Origin: Acidobacteriota bacterium
GTDB lineage: Bacteria; Acidobacteriota; Blastocatellia; UBA7656
Assembly (NCBI GenBank): GCA_038040445.1
Contig: JBBPIG010000012.1
Span: 62,001 to 126,000, forward strand
Reading direction: 5' to 3'
Length of the DNA stretch: 64,000 nucleotides
Below, one piece after another: positions 48,966 to 58,630 of the stretch (position 1 is its first letter; each line of letters starts with the position of its first letter). The notes beneath the pieces are model-generated. The model saw nothing but the letters and a program-made list of their open reading frames with translations, made no database searches and was not told the origin of the DNA. Position numbers and translations under genes: made by a program.

Positions 48966-51436
48966 TATTCATATCTCAGTGCGACCATCGGGTCCACCTT
49001 CGTGGCGCGGCGGGCAGGAACCAAACTGGCTCCCAGAGCCGCTCCTGCCAACACCAGCGAAACGATCGTGAAGGTCACCGGGTCGGTCGGGCTCACGCCA
49101 TACAGAAAACTCGCAATCAATCGCGTCAACCCGTAGGCGGCGGCGAGCCCGAGCGCAACTCCCACAATCGTGAGCTTCATGCCCTCTTTGATAACAAGCG
49201 TCAACACGTCCCCAACTTGAGCCCCGAGCGCCATTCGCACGCCGATCTCGCGGGTGCGCTGCGCAACCCCGTAAGCCATGACGCCGTAAAGCCCGATCGC
49301 CGCCAGCAGCAGCGCGACAAGTCCAAAAACTCCGATGAGCGTCGAAGCGAGACTCATGGCTGCCAGCGCATTGCCTATCTGGTCGGACATCGTCTTGATG
49401 TCGGAAACCGGCAACGAAGAATCAAGCGCGCGCAGCTCCTCGCGCACCGCTGAGATCGAATCCGCCGCTCGCCCTCTCACGCGGACGACGATGTTGGTGT
49501 AAGCGCCATAGTCCCGCTGCAAGGCAGGCAAGTCGAAATGCGGGATCGGCGCTTCTGTCAGGTCGTGATGCTTGATGTCAGCTGCGATGCCGATGATCTC
49601 CAGCGAAGGTGCATTCGTGCCTAACATTAATCTCTTGCCCAGTGCCTTCTCGCCAGGAAAGAAGTTCAGGGCCATCGCCTTATTGATGATCACAACGCCG
49701 GGCGCGCCCTTGCGATCCAGCTCCGTGAAGCCGCGCCCCTCGACCATCCGTATTCCCATTGTTTCGTGATATCGCGGGCCGGCGAAATTGGCGTCGAAGG
49801 CCATCTGTTCGTTCGGAAGCGGCTGCCGGCCTTCGACGAAGATGCTGTTCATATATCGGCTGCCGCTGAGTGGCATAATAAGCCCGTAGCTCACCGCGTC
49901 GACTCCCGGTATCGAGGACAACCGTTCAATGATCTGCTGCTGCAACGCGCGACCGCGCCCCTCGTCATACTTCTTCTCGTCCAGTTCGAGCGGCGCGACC
50001 AGCACGCTTTCAGTCTGATAGCCGGGATCGATCGCAAGAAGGTTTCTCAGACTCTTGATGCACAGTCCGGCGCCGATCAGCACGATCACCGCCAGCGCGA
50101 GCTGCGCAACGACAAGCAGGCCTCGGAGATTCAATCGGTGTTCGCGTTGACTGGAGAGGCCGCCTTCTTCCTTCAACGCGGGGACGAGATCCGCTTTCGC
50201 GCCCTGCCATGCCGGAACGACACCGAACACGACTCCGGCGAGCAGGGTGGTCAGCGCGCTGAAGGCGAGCACACGCTGATCGAGCCCTTCGCCAAAAAGC
50301 CCCTGTGCGAGGCTGAGCCTAGCCTGCGTCTTCACCAACAACGCCACCAGCCAGGGCGCAAGCAGCAGTCCCGCAGCGCCGCCCGCCGCCGCAAGCAGCA
50401 GGCTCTCGGTCAGCAGTTGCCGCGCCAGCCGCCATCCGCTTGCGCCCATTGCCCGCCTGATAGCCATCTCCTTGCGCCGCGCGACCCCGCGCGCCAGCAG
50501 CAAACCAGCTACGTTGGCGCAAGCGATCAGCAGCACCAGGCCGACAACCGCCATCAGCAATCTGAGCGGCGATGAGAAGCGGTTCCGCAGAGCCGAAATG
50601 CCCTGGCCGCCCGGCTCAAACTTGATGTGTTGCTCGGAGAACGGCAGACCTTTGGTGATGACCCCCGGCGGCGTATTGGCCTCTTTGATCTGTTGCACCA
50701 GCAGGTCCATTCGCGTTTCCGCTTGCGCCTGACTGATGCCGTCCTTGATGCGTCCCAGCATTAACAGCCAGCGGACCTGGCGATTCTCGATGAACTTCGA
50801 TTGAGCAAGCTGTGGATGCATCAGCGCGGGAACCCAGATCTCGGTTGGGTCTTCGAGGATCATCCCGGTGAAGTCCGGCGGGGCAATGCCGATCACGGTC
50901 AGAGGAAAGTCGTTAAGCGTGATGGTCTGGCCGACCAGATTCGGATCTGCGCCGAAGCGTTTGTGCCAGAAGGCGTCGCTCACCACCACCACTGGCTGCG
51001 TGCCCGGCGTCCTGTCTTCTTCGGGAGAGAACGAGCGGCCGTGCCCAGTGCTGACACCGAGCACATCGAAGTAATTAGCCGACACATACTCGCTCTCCAC
51101 CCTCTCAATCTGATCCCTGGTGTTCAATTCCAACTGCGTCCTGGTAAAGGTAAGCAGACCGGAGAGGACTTCGTTCTGCGCGCGGTAGTCGTTGAAGTCA
51201 CGATAAGAAAACAGGTTGCTGACAAAATGCGGGCTCACGCTGACGGAGTTGATCAGCACGAGTCGTTGCGGCTCCTCAACGGGCAGCGACCGGATCAGCA
51301 GTTTGTCGGTCACGCTGAAGATGGCAGTATTCGCGCCGATGCCCAAAGCGAGCGTGATGACAGCAATCAGAGAAAACCCTGGCTTCTTCATCAGCACTCG
51401 CGCGCCGTAACGCAGATCTTGCAACAACGTTTCCAT
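48966..51436 (-). CDS. ADOP-family orphan permease
   Basis: 823 residues ([21 protein letters not shown] to [19 protein letters not shown]), with GAGGTTTCAG before the ATG. The stop codon occupies 48965-48967, so its last base is shared with the repeat arm. Both permease halves are complete. The loop motif is [21 protein letters not shown], with G instead of N. The last 85 residues are closest to those of the deleted pseudogene at 51607-52384 ([21 protein letters not shown]), so the two arose by a recent tandem duplication. Confidence 0.94.
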
Positions 51437-51448
51437 CTGAAACCTCGC

Positions 51449-51605
51449 AGTTCAGGGTTCAGGCTTCCGAGTTCAGGGTTTCGGGTTTCTGGTTTCTGGT
51501 TCCAGGCTCGTAACCAACAATCAGAAAGGAGATGCCAGAAGCAAGAAACCAGAAACTAGAAACCAGAAACCCTAACCCGGAACCACGAACCCGGAACTCG
51601 GAACC
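51449..51605. repeat. Heptamer inverted element, core reversed
   Basis: GTTCAGGGTTC and GGTTTCT words on the left, AGAAACC and GGAACCC on the right. The core at 51499-51538 is GGTTCCAGGCTCGTAACC followed by AATCAGAAAGGAGATGCCAG, the reverse complement of the core at 48871-48909. It ends 1 bp before the stop of the ADOP pseudogene. Confidence 0.9.
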
Positions 51606-51606
51606 A

Positions 51607-52384
51607 TTATTCATATCTCAACGCAACCATCGGATCGACCTTCGCCGCTCGGCGGGCTGGCACGAAACAGGCTCCCAGAGCCACCCCTGTCAACATCAGC
51701 GAAATGACCGCGAACGTCAACGGATCGGTAGGGCTCACGCCATAGAGAAAGCTCGCGACCAGTCTCGTCAAGCCATAGGCCGCCGCAAGTCCCAGACCGG
51801 CGCCGATAAGGGTCAGGTTCATACCTTGCTTGATGACGAGTTTCAACACATCGCCCACCTGCGCGCCGAGCGCCATGCGCACGCCGATTTCGCGCGGGCG
51901 CTGGGCGACCGCGTAGGCCATCACACCGTAGTTTCCGACCGCCGCCAGCCCTAGAGCCAGCGCTCCAAACACCCCGACTAATCGCGCGGCCAGCAACGGC
52001 GGCGCAAGCGCGGAGTCCATCTGCGCCGACATAGTGGATACCTTGAACAACGGCAGGTTTTGTCCAACACACTCACTTCATGTGTTGAACCGCGCCGATG
52101 AGCTTTGACGGATCGCCTGCGGCGCGCACGTGCATCGCCGCTTCAGCCTGATACTGCTGAAGCAGCGGCAAAAACATGTTCGCGCGCGGCCGGTCGAACA
52201 CGGTTCGGTACTTCCCGTCCTTGGCGACTCCAACCACCTCCATGAGCGGGCTCATGCCTCTGCCTTCCGCCATGGCGAGCCGCTTGCCCAATGGGTTCTG
52301 ATCCGGCCACACGGCGCGCCATCGTTTCAGTTACGATCACAACCCGAGCGCTCTCGGCGTTGTCCTGCCAAGATCGCGAATCAT
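51607..52384 (-). pseudogene. ADOP pseudogene with large internal deletion
   Basis: An intact ADOP start (AGGAGAAAGAAA, then ATGATTCGCGATCTTGGCAG at 52384) is joined after about eight codons to the late second periplasmic domain (ARVVIVTETMARR). About 500 codons are missing. Further damage follows: a 2-nt loss after MARR shifts the frame (WPDQNPLGKRLAMAEGRG continues in another frame), and a stop occurs near 52073. The final 140 codons ([21 protein letters not shown] to [19 protein letters not shown]) are preserved. It cannot make a working permease. Confidence 0.85.
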
Positions 52385-52429
52385 TTTCTTTCTCCTGACC
52401 GATCTCTTTCCCGCGAAACCGAAATTCTC

Positions 52430-52500
52430 GATTCATATTCACACTGCATTCATTCGCAATCGGGCGCCGCCGCCGGACCGGCACACAACAGGCTACGCTC
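52430..52500 (-). pseudogene. Possible ADOP C-terminal relic
   Basis: The minus strand reads VACCVPVRRRRPIANECSVN, which resembles the last 20 residues of an ADOP ([20 protein letters not shown]) with several changes and a small deletion. Its position directly upstream of the ADOP pseudogene is where the preceding ADOP would end. The match is short, so this is tentative. Confidence 0.4.
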
Positions 52501-52605
52501 ATTCTGCGCAAAGAGACCAAATTCTGTGCCATGTCTTAAAACACCACAGATCATTGAAAAGTCGAGGTTTGAATTTAGCGACCCACTGAAGGGTAAGCCG
52601 AAGAT

Positions 52606-52645
52606 GGTCGCTTTCGGGACAAGAAATTCCCACTACCGCGAACAC
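52606..52645 (+). repeat. Copy 2 of the shared 40-bp intergenic motif
   Basis: GGTCGCTTTCGGGAC, AGAAATTCCCACTAC, GCGAACAC; near-identical to 35454-35493. It is located 73 bp upstream of the glycosyltransferase start. Confidence 0.6.
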
Positions 52646-52717
52646 ACCTCCCGACTCGGCAAGCTCCATCAACAGGATTCCACTCATAGGCTGCGCGGGA
52701 TGATACAATAGGCGCCC

Positions 52718-54559
52718 GTGATCGACGACTCTTCTTACTCGGCTGGTATATCGGTCAATAGATACTCGCCCGCAACCATCGTCAAGTGCTTCATAGGAAT
52801 CGCAGCGGTCTCCTTCATTTTGCGTATCTTCTATGCGGGAGACCTCTACCAGGATGACGGACTATGGTTCACCGCAGCCGAAGAGATTCTGCGCGGCAAA
52901 GCACTCTATCGCGAAATGTTCTTTGATAAGCCACCTGGTCTCCCGCTTCTCTACGCGGGGCTATTCAAAACCTTCGGCGCTCACATCATAACCATTCGAC
53001 TATTCACGATCTGCTACGCGGTGGTTGTCTCAGTGGTGCTGTATCTGTTCGGCTCGTGGCTCTACGACAAACCGACCGGGCTGACAGCCGCTGTGATGTT
53101 CTCAGTGTTCAGCACCACCTACATAAGCGGCGACATGCAAAGCCTCAACACCGACTTTCTGATGATGCCGTTTTATGCGGCAGGCGCATACCTGCTCATA
53201 CGATCAGGCGCTGATTTCATTCGCCCCGGCTCAACGCGCGACCGCTCAATTTGGCTCGCCTTTGCCGGCGGTGCGATGGTCGGCGTGGCATCTCAGATCA
53301 ACCCTAAAGCCATTTTCGACCTCATCTTTTTTGCTCTCTTTCTGATCGCTGCCGTCCTTTGGAAGGTCAGAGAGAGTGAGATCCGCGCAGGCACAACGAT
53401 AGCCAGTCGCCTAAGTGTGATCAAATACATTGGCGCCGCATCGAAACCAATTGCGCTAACCGTCGCAGGGTTCGTATTGACTTCGCTGCCTTTCTTGCTT
53501 TACATCGCAGCAACGCAATCGCTCTCCCGCTATAAGCTCTACGTGTGGGACTTGAGCTCTAGCTATGCTCGCTACTATCCGGTGTCGAGAGCGGGCGTCA
53601 TTTTCCTTCGATACGGGACAGACTATTTCTTGATTAACAACACGCTGTTTATCACGCTAGTCGTTATGGCCGCGGTCACTATCCGGCAAGTGTGGCGATA
53701 TGCGAGGGGGCGGCAACTAAGAAGCGCGGATGAGGTTCAAGCGGATGATGATTCAAGATTCAACGCCACGGCCTGCCGCACATTCACATCAGACGCAGCG
53801 CTCCTCATGTGGTTTGCAGTCTCTTTCGCAGGTGTCGCCACCGGTGGGCGGTTCTTTGCCCACTATTATTTTCAAGTGTTGCCGAGCTTATGCTTGATCG
53901 GCGCACGCGGCCTCGTTGTCATTAACATGCACCTGAGAGCGCGCAACCGACTATTGCGGGGAGCTGCGATCACAGTGCTGATCACCGGTTTTCTCTACAC
54001 GCTCGTACGTTCTCACAGCGAGACTGCGGGGCTCGCCGTTGATTGGGTGCGTGGCAAGAACAGTGTTCTCAACCGTGAAGCGCGAATAGTTGCTGCAATG
54101 GTCAGGGACATACCTGATCCGGCTAACACTGTGGATCGTGTCGGCGTAGAAAGCATCCGCGAAGGCGGGCCACGCACGCGCGCGGTTAACGGGTCATCCG
54201 ACTATCTTTTCATCTGGGGTAACTGGCCTGAGATTTACTACCGGTCAGGGTTGCTTCCAGCCTCCGGATACCTGGCTGCGCCACCGCTCACGGGTATACC
54301 TGCTGATGTGCAATACGGCAAGGAAGAATACCGGTCACTTCTCTACGCGAACCTGACCGCCGCCGCGCGTACGGAGCTCGCGCGAGATATGGAACAGACT
54401 CAGCCTAAGTACATCGTTGATCAACTTGGCTTTCTCGACCGGCAACTGTCTATTGAAAGATATCCGGAGTTGCACGAGCTCATGAACAGTTATGAAAGAT
54501 ATACACCGGACAATAGCTTGCCGATCTACATCAGGAGAGTTCCCGCGAAGGCACGTTAG
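52718..54559 (+). CDS. Membrane glycosyltransferase (PMT_2/ArnT-like)
   Basis: 613 residues with about ten or more membrane helices. The N-terminal loop has the catalytic acid pair QDDGLWFTAAEEILRGKALY followed by FFDKPPGLPLLYAG, the signature of the dolichyl- or undecaprenyl-phosphate-sugar-dependent PMT_2/ArnT-like GT-C enzymes. A C-terminal soluble part (about 440-613) includes YLFIWGNWPEIYYRSG. It would add sugar to lipid A, a protein or another envelope target; the acceptor is unknown. The start is a GTG 8 nt after a TGATACAAT extended -10 box, so the message may be leaderless. Confidence 0.87.
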   Translation: MIDDSSYSAGISVNRYSPATIVKCFIGIAAVSFILRIFYAGDLYQDDGLWFTAAEEILRGKALYREMFFDKPPGLPLLYAGLFKTFGAHIITIRLFTICYAVVVSVVLYLFGSWLYDKPTGLTAAVMFSVFSTTYISGDMQSLNTDFLMMPFYAAGAYLLIRSGADFIRPGSTRDRSIWLAFAGGAMVGVASQINPKAIFDLIFFALFLIAAVLWKVRESEIRAGTTIASRLSVIKYIGAASKPIALTVAGFVLTSLPFLLYIAATQSLSRYKLYVWDLSSSYARYYPVSRAGVIFLRYGTDYFLINNTLFITLVVMAAVTIRQVWRYARGRQLRSADEVQADDDSRFNATACRTFTSDAALLMWFAVSFAGVATGGRFFAHYYFQVLPSLCLIGARGLVVINMHLRARNRLLRGAAITVLITGFLYTLVRSHSETAGLAVDWVRGKNSVLNREARIVAAMVRDIPDPANTVDRVGVESIREGGPRTRAVNGSSDYLFIWGNWPEIYYRSGLLPASGYLAAPPLTGIPADVQYGKEEYRSLLYANLTAAARTELARDMEQTQPKYIVDQLGFLDRQLSIERYPELHELMNSYERYTPDNSLPIYIRRVPAKAR

Positions 54560-54855
54560 TCGGGTCCAATCAAGGGTCTGACTTCTGACCTCCGGCCTCT
54601 GACTCGACTGGCCGCTTCCGGTGTCGACCAACTTCATTCCCGCGATTGCCTTTTTGCCCATCGCGCTTTGCTCCTTCCGTCTGCTTGTCGCGGTGATCTC
54701 GTCTGATGAAAAGAGGCTTCGAAGCAGGAATTCGTGAGGGAAGACATGAAGTTCTCGAGGGAGCGATAAAGTTTCTGGACTCGAGCGCCAAGAAGTAGCC
54801 TCGAAGCCGCAGAGCTTGAGAATGCGAACGGCGCCCTGTCGTTGACCCGTTCGGA
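54560..54855. other. Intergenic stretch with TCTGACC heptad patch
   Basis: About 300 bp without a convincing gene. At 54576-54604 the words TCTGACT, TCTGACC, TCCGGCC, TCTGACT follow each other at a 7-bp period directly downstream of the glycosyltransferase. The remainder shows only short frames. Confidence 0.5.
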
Positions 54856-55287
54856 TCATACGCCAACGGGCGGGTGTTCACCGTGCGCGAAAAGGAGGCT
54901 GCGCAGATTGACAACCTCGGCGCGGTTTAGCTGTAAGGCCTCCACCGTGGCGCGTCCTATCGGGGTGAGACCAAGAATCAACTTGTAGTTGGCGCTCCAG
55001 GTGAAGTGATCCGTCCACGTGTGCTTGCGAGGGTGAAACAGGAGCGCAAGCTTCTTAGTTAACGGATCTCGCGCCTTGGTTTTGGTGTACTTGTGATTGT
55101 TACAGCCCTGACAAGACAGCGCGAGGTTAGACGCGGTCGTCAGGCCGCCACGGACTCTGGGGATGATGTGTTCAATGACGAAAGGATGGGTCGAGTAGCG
55201 GGCTTGGCTCAAACAATACTCACAGCAGTCTTGCGCGCGAGTCATTGTAAGACGCCGCAGTTCCGCGCGCGTGCGCGACTCAGGCAT
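54856..55287 (-). CDS. HNH endonuclease
   Basis: 143 residues. The core is complete: C22-EY-C25, IEHIIPRVRGG (H40), SNLALSCQGCNNHKY (N54, C59, C62, H65), as in the small zinc-containing HNH group. The C-terminal half (HPRKHTWTDHFTW, ILGLTPIGRATVEALQLNR) is a conserved extension often seen in this group. It is probably a DNA nuclease; whether it serves defence, repair or mobility is unknown. It overlaps the gene upstream by 8 nt, and the two form a standard pair found in many bacteria. A decayed version of such a pair lies at 61478-62002. Confidence 0.9.
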   Translation of the reverse strand: MPESRTRAELRRLTMTRAQDCCEYCLSQARYSTHPFVIEHIIPRVRGGLTTASNLALSCQGCNNHKYTKTKARDPLTKKLALLFHPRKHTWTDHFTWSANYKLILGLTPIGRATVEALQLNRAEVVNLRSLLFAHGEHPPVGV

Positions 55288-55675
55288 AGTCCGGTTCCGG
55301 CGCCTCGATGCCGAGCGCCCGCATCAGGTCGGGCAGTGAAAGTCCTCGCAACCGCGCCAGGTCGGACAACCGCTTCAGACGCTCGACATCGTGGCACTCG
55401 ATCTCTCGCGTCAGCGCCAATAGGTCGCGATGTTCTGCTCTGGTCAGCTTGTGGCGGCGGCGCTTCCTCATCAGCGAGTCGTAACGCCGTTGAACCTCTA
55501 CCGGCACTCCCTGATTGATCTTCATCAGCAACTCCGACTCTCCCGGCGTCAGACTCGGCGCTTCCTGTCTCGCCTTTAGAGCGAACAGTCTCGCGACAAA
55601 TCGTTCCAGCTCAGCCCGCGACATCTGCAACGCGGCGTCGAGTAACCGCTCGGTTTCGAGTTGACTGGTTGACAT
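55280..55675 (-). CDS. Partner protein of HNH endonuclease
   Basis: 131 residues, mostly helical. An N-terminal helix pair (ELERFVARLFALKARQEAP) precedes a conserved region PVEVQRRYDSLMRKRRRHKL, TRAEHRDLLALTREIECHD and RLSDLARLRGLSLPDLMRAL. The same helical pattern occurs in the protein at 61478-61924 (RRYSTLLRQANAGRLNAREQ). Proteins of this kind commonly precede small HNH genes, and the 8-nt overlap with the HNH gene indicates coupling. Function unknown; a specificity or regulatory subunit is possible. Confidence 0.75.
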   Translation of the reverse strand: MSTSQLETERLLDAALQMSRAELERFVARLFALKARQEAPSLTPGESELLMKINQGVPVEVQRRYDSLMRKRRRHKLTRAEHRDLLALTREIECHDVERLKRLSDLARLRGLSLPDLMRALGIEAPEPDYA

Positions 55676-55974
55676 ATGGTTGGCGTTCCCTCGCAGCCTT
55701 AGGCGCGACAGACTTATTGAACCTCAGCCTGCATACGTCCACGATAATCGTAACTCGCGATTGCGTCAATTGGTTGTGAACTCGAGTGACACGCATCGCA
55801 GCGTTTTCCCTTTTGAATTCACACGAAAGGCGCACACTTTCCCGGTGAGAGCGCGCGCTTCGGATGGTTGACGCGCGATGCTCGCGCCTTCAATGCCTTG
55901 TCTGAGCCGCTATCCGCGCTCACCGCCTTGACAGTTTCTTGCTCGAACCTCCGCTCGCGAGAATCGAGGCTCAT
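55676..55974. other. Intergenic region between HNH pair and ADOP
   Basis: About 300 bp with no credible gene and no heptamer element. This is one of the few ADOP stop codons in the window without an adjoining array. The promoter of the HNH pair should lie in its left part, but no clear boxes were found. Confidence 0.4.
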
Positions 55975-58407
55975 CTACTCGTGACGTAGCGCGACCATCG
56001 GATCCACTCTCGTAGCTCGCCTCGCCGGAAGGTAGCACGCCACCAAAGCCACCACACCCAGCAGCAACGACGCGACGACAAACGTTATTGGATCAGTCGC
56101 GCTCACGCCGAACAGCACCGTTTTCATCAATCGCGTCAAGACCAACGCCGCCGATAAGCCGATCGCCACGCCGATCAACGTCAGCCTCATTCCTTGTCCA
56201 AGCACCAGCTTCAATACATCGGCTTTTTGCGCGCCCAACGCCATGCGAACGCCGATCTCGTGTGTGCGCGTCGACACCGCATAAGAGATCACGCCGTAGA
56301 TCCCGATCGCTGCAAGCACCAAGGCCAGCAACCCGAAGCCGCCCAGGACCGATCCCACGATGCGCGCCGGAAGCAACGGCAGATTCATCTTTTCGACCAG
56401 CGTGGCGCTGGACATCGGAATGTGCGAATCCAATTCAAGGACTTCACGCCGAACTGCGGCGATCAATCTTTGCGAATCGCCGTCGGTGCGAATTATCACG
56501 CTCGTCGATCCAACGTCCGACTGCCACAGCGGGCGGGCGACGAATGGCTTCGGGTCTTCGCCCAACCCTGCGTACTTGCCGTCCTGGACAACCCCGATGA
56601 TCTGAGTCTTCGTCCCTTCGGGACTGCCCAGACTGAAGCGCTTGCCGATCGGGTCTTCTCCGGAGAAAAAGCGGCGCGCAAAGGTTTCGTTGACGATCGC
56701 CACCGGGGGCGACTTCTCATCGTCCTGCTCGGTGAAGTCGCGGCCTTGCAGGAGACGCGTGCTCATAGCTTCGAAATATCCGGGCGTTACGCGATTGCGC
56801 ATCGCAGTCGGCGTGTTCGCGGCGCGTTGAACGGCCTGGCCCTCGATGAAAACAGCGGCGCGCGAGAAGTGGAGATCGACGGGGACCAGATCGGCGATAC
56901 CGGCGGACCGCGCTTCGGGCAAAGCGCGCACCCGTTCGAGCAATCGCTTTTGAAACTCCTTGCCCTGCGCGCTTTCATAACCCTGCAATCGCAGATGGAA
57001 CGACACTTCAACGGCGTTATTCGGATCGAAGCCGAGGTTGATTGTTTGCGCCTGCTCGAGCGCGCGCATCATCAAGCCTCCGCCCACCAGCAGCACCAAA
57101 GACAACGCCATCTGAGAAACAATCAGACTGCTCTTCCACCACGAGCGGCGATGACTTCCGAATGAGGCTTCATCCTTCAACGCGTGCATCAGATCAGTCT
57201 TGGTCGCTTGAAGCGCCGGCAATAATCCGAACAGCACGCCGGTCGCAAGCGAGAGCAGAAGGGTAAAGATGAACACGCGATAGTCGATGTGCAGATCAAT
57301 CGCCACCGGAACGTTGACCGGCAGTCTGAAAGCCATCAGCAGATTGACCAGCCAGAAGGCCGGCAGCAGTCCCAACGCGCCGCCAGCCAAAGCCAGCAGC
57401 AAGCTCTCAGTCAGCAGTTGCCGCACGAGCCGGAAGCGGCTCGCTCCCAACGCCAGGCGCACGGCGATTTCCCGGCGGCGTTCGGCCGCGCGCGCCAACA
57501 ACAGATTGGCGAGATTGATGCAGGCCAGCAGCAGAACCATCCCAACTACCGCCATCAATAATCCTACAAACCCCAATACCGGGCCGCGCATTGTAAGCCC
57601 GATAAAACCCGGAGATGACAGCACGACTCGCTTGCGTTCATTGATTTCCGGATACTCGCGTTCGAGCTGCGCGGCAATTGCGTTGATCGCCGTTTGCGCC
57701 TGGGTCATCGAGACGCCGGGTTTGAGCCGGCCTTGCACAAAGATGTTTTCGACATTTCTTTTGTCCAGCCACTGGGCGCCGCTTTCGATTTGCGCCTGCA
57801 TCGCCATCGGGAAGAACAACTCCGGCGCTGAGACGACTTCAGTCCCGTAAAACCCCTTGGGCGCAACGCCGATGATCATGTAGCTGCGGCCATTCACGAT
57901 CACGTCTTTGCCGATGATGTTTTGATCGCCGCCGAAACGCTGCCACCAGCATTTGTAGCTCATCACTGCCACCGGATGTGCGCCCGCCGTTCGGTCATCA
58001 TCGGATGAAATCACCCTGCCCAACGCCGCTTCGACGCCCAACACTTCGAAATAATTACCGGTGACCTGGTAGCCCCACACTCGTTCATTGATGCCGTCGT
58101 GGCTGAGGCTCAACGGCGCGTAGCGGTAACCAATGAGACCGGAAAACACATCGTTTCGATCGCGAAAGTCTTTGTAGTTTGGATAAGAAAAAGAGGCGAA
58201 CGCGAACGCGTGGTTCTCCTCGGTGTTGTTGAGTGAGACTAGTTGCCGCGGCTCATCTATTGGAAGCGGACGCAGCAGAACGGTATTAATCAGGCTGAAG
58301 ATCGCTGTGTTAGCTCCAGTGCCGAGCGCCAAAGAGACCACGGCAACTAGAGTAAAGCCTTTGTGCTTGAACAACATTCGCACGCCGTAACGTAAGTCTT
58401 GAATCAT
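55975..58407 (-). CDS. ADOP-family orphan permease
   Basis: 810 residues, MIQDLRYGVRMLFKHKGF to [19 protein letters not shown]. The ATG at 58407 is preceded by GGGAGGATGAA. The first helix ends GTGANT. Both permease halves are intact ([21 protein letters not shown]). It is the closest relative in the window of the ADOP directly upstream at 58631-61111 (same MIQDLRYGVRML start and similar ends), which suggests tandem duplication. The two are separated by a heptamer element. Confidence 0.94.
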   Translation of the reverse strand: MIQDLRYGVRMLFKHKGFTLVAVVSLALGTGANTAIFSLINTVLLRPLPIDEPRQLVSLNNTEENHAFAFASFSYPNYKDFRDRNDVFSGLIGYRYAPLSLSHDGINERVWGYQVTGNYFEVLGVEAALGRVISSDDDRTAGAHPVAVMSYKCWWQRFGGDQNIIGKDVIVNGRSYMIIGVAPKGFYGTEVVSAPELFFPMAMQAQIESGAQWLDKRNVENIFVQGRLKPGVSMTQAQTAINAIAAQLEREYPEINERKRVVLSSPGFIGLTMRGPVLGFVGLLMAVVGMVLLLACINLANLLLARAAERRREIAVRLALGASRFRLVRQLLTESLLLALAGGALGLLPAFWLVNLLMAFRLPVNVPVAIDLHIDYRVFIFTLLLSLATGVLFGLLPALQATKTDLMHALKDEASFGSHRRSWWKSSLIVSQMALSLVLLVGGGLMMRALEQAQTINLGFDPNNAVEVSFHLRLQGYESAQGKEFQKRLLERVRALPEARSAGIADLVPVDLHFSRAAVFIEGQAVQRAANTPTAMRNRVTPGYFEAMSTRLLQGRDFTEQDDEKSPPVAIVNETFARRFFSGEDPIGKRFSLGSPEGTKTQIIGVVQDGKYAGLGEDPKPFVARPLWQSDVGSTSVIIRTDGDSQRLIAAVRREVLELDSHIPMSSATLVEKMNLPLLPARIVGSVLGGFGLLALVLAAIGIYGVISYAVSTRTHEIGVRMALGAQKADVLKLVLGQGMRLTLIGVAIGLSAALVLTRLMKTVLFGVSATDPITFVVASLLLGVVALVACYLPARRATRVDPMVALRHE

Positions 58408-58426
58408 TTCATCCTCCCATCAAGGA

Positions 58427-58624
58427 GTTCAGGGTTTCTGGTTTCGGGTTTCGGGTTTCTGGTTTCTGGTTCAGGGTTCAGGGTTCAGGGTTCAGTGCCC
58501 AATGACGTGCGGCGTGACCTGGGCTTGGAGTTCGAAAACCACAAACCAAAAGAACAAACCAGAAACCCTGAACGCTGAACCCTGAACCCTGAACCCCGAA
58601 CCCTGAACTCTGAACCAGAAACCC
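58427..58624. repeat. Heptamer inverted element, second core type
   Basis: Left arm GGTTTCT, GGTTTCG, GGGTTCA words; core GCGGCGTGACCTGGG (58509-58523), complement of 26441-26453; right arm AGAAACC and about six TGAACCC-type words. The right arm ends 6 bp before the ADOP stop codon at 58631. Confidence 0.9.
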
Positions 58625-58630
58625 CGATTC

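Noticed and set aside
48508-49071. Frames with [12 protein letters not shown] or NPEPGTRNPEP repeats crossing the heptamer arrays
   Set aside because: These peptides are only the translation of the GGGTTCA and TGAACCC words. They have no ribosome sites and no similarity beyond the repeat.
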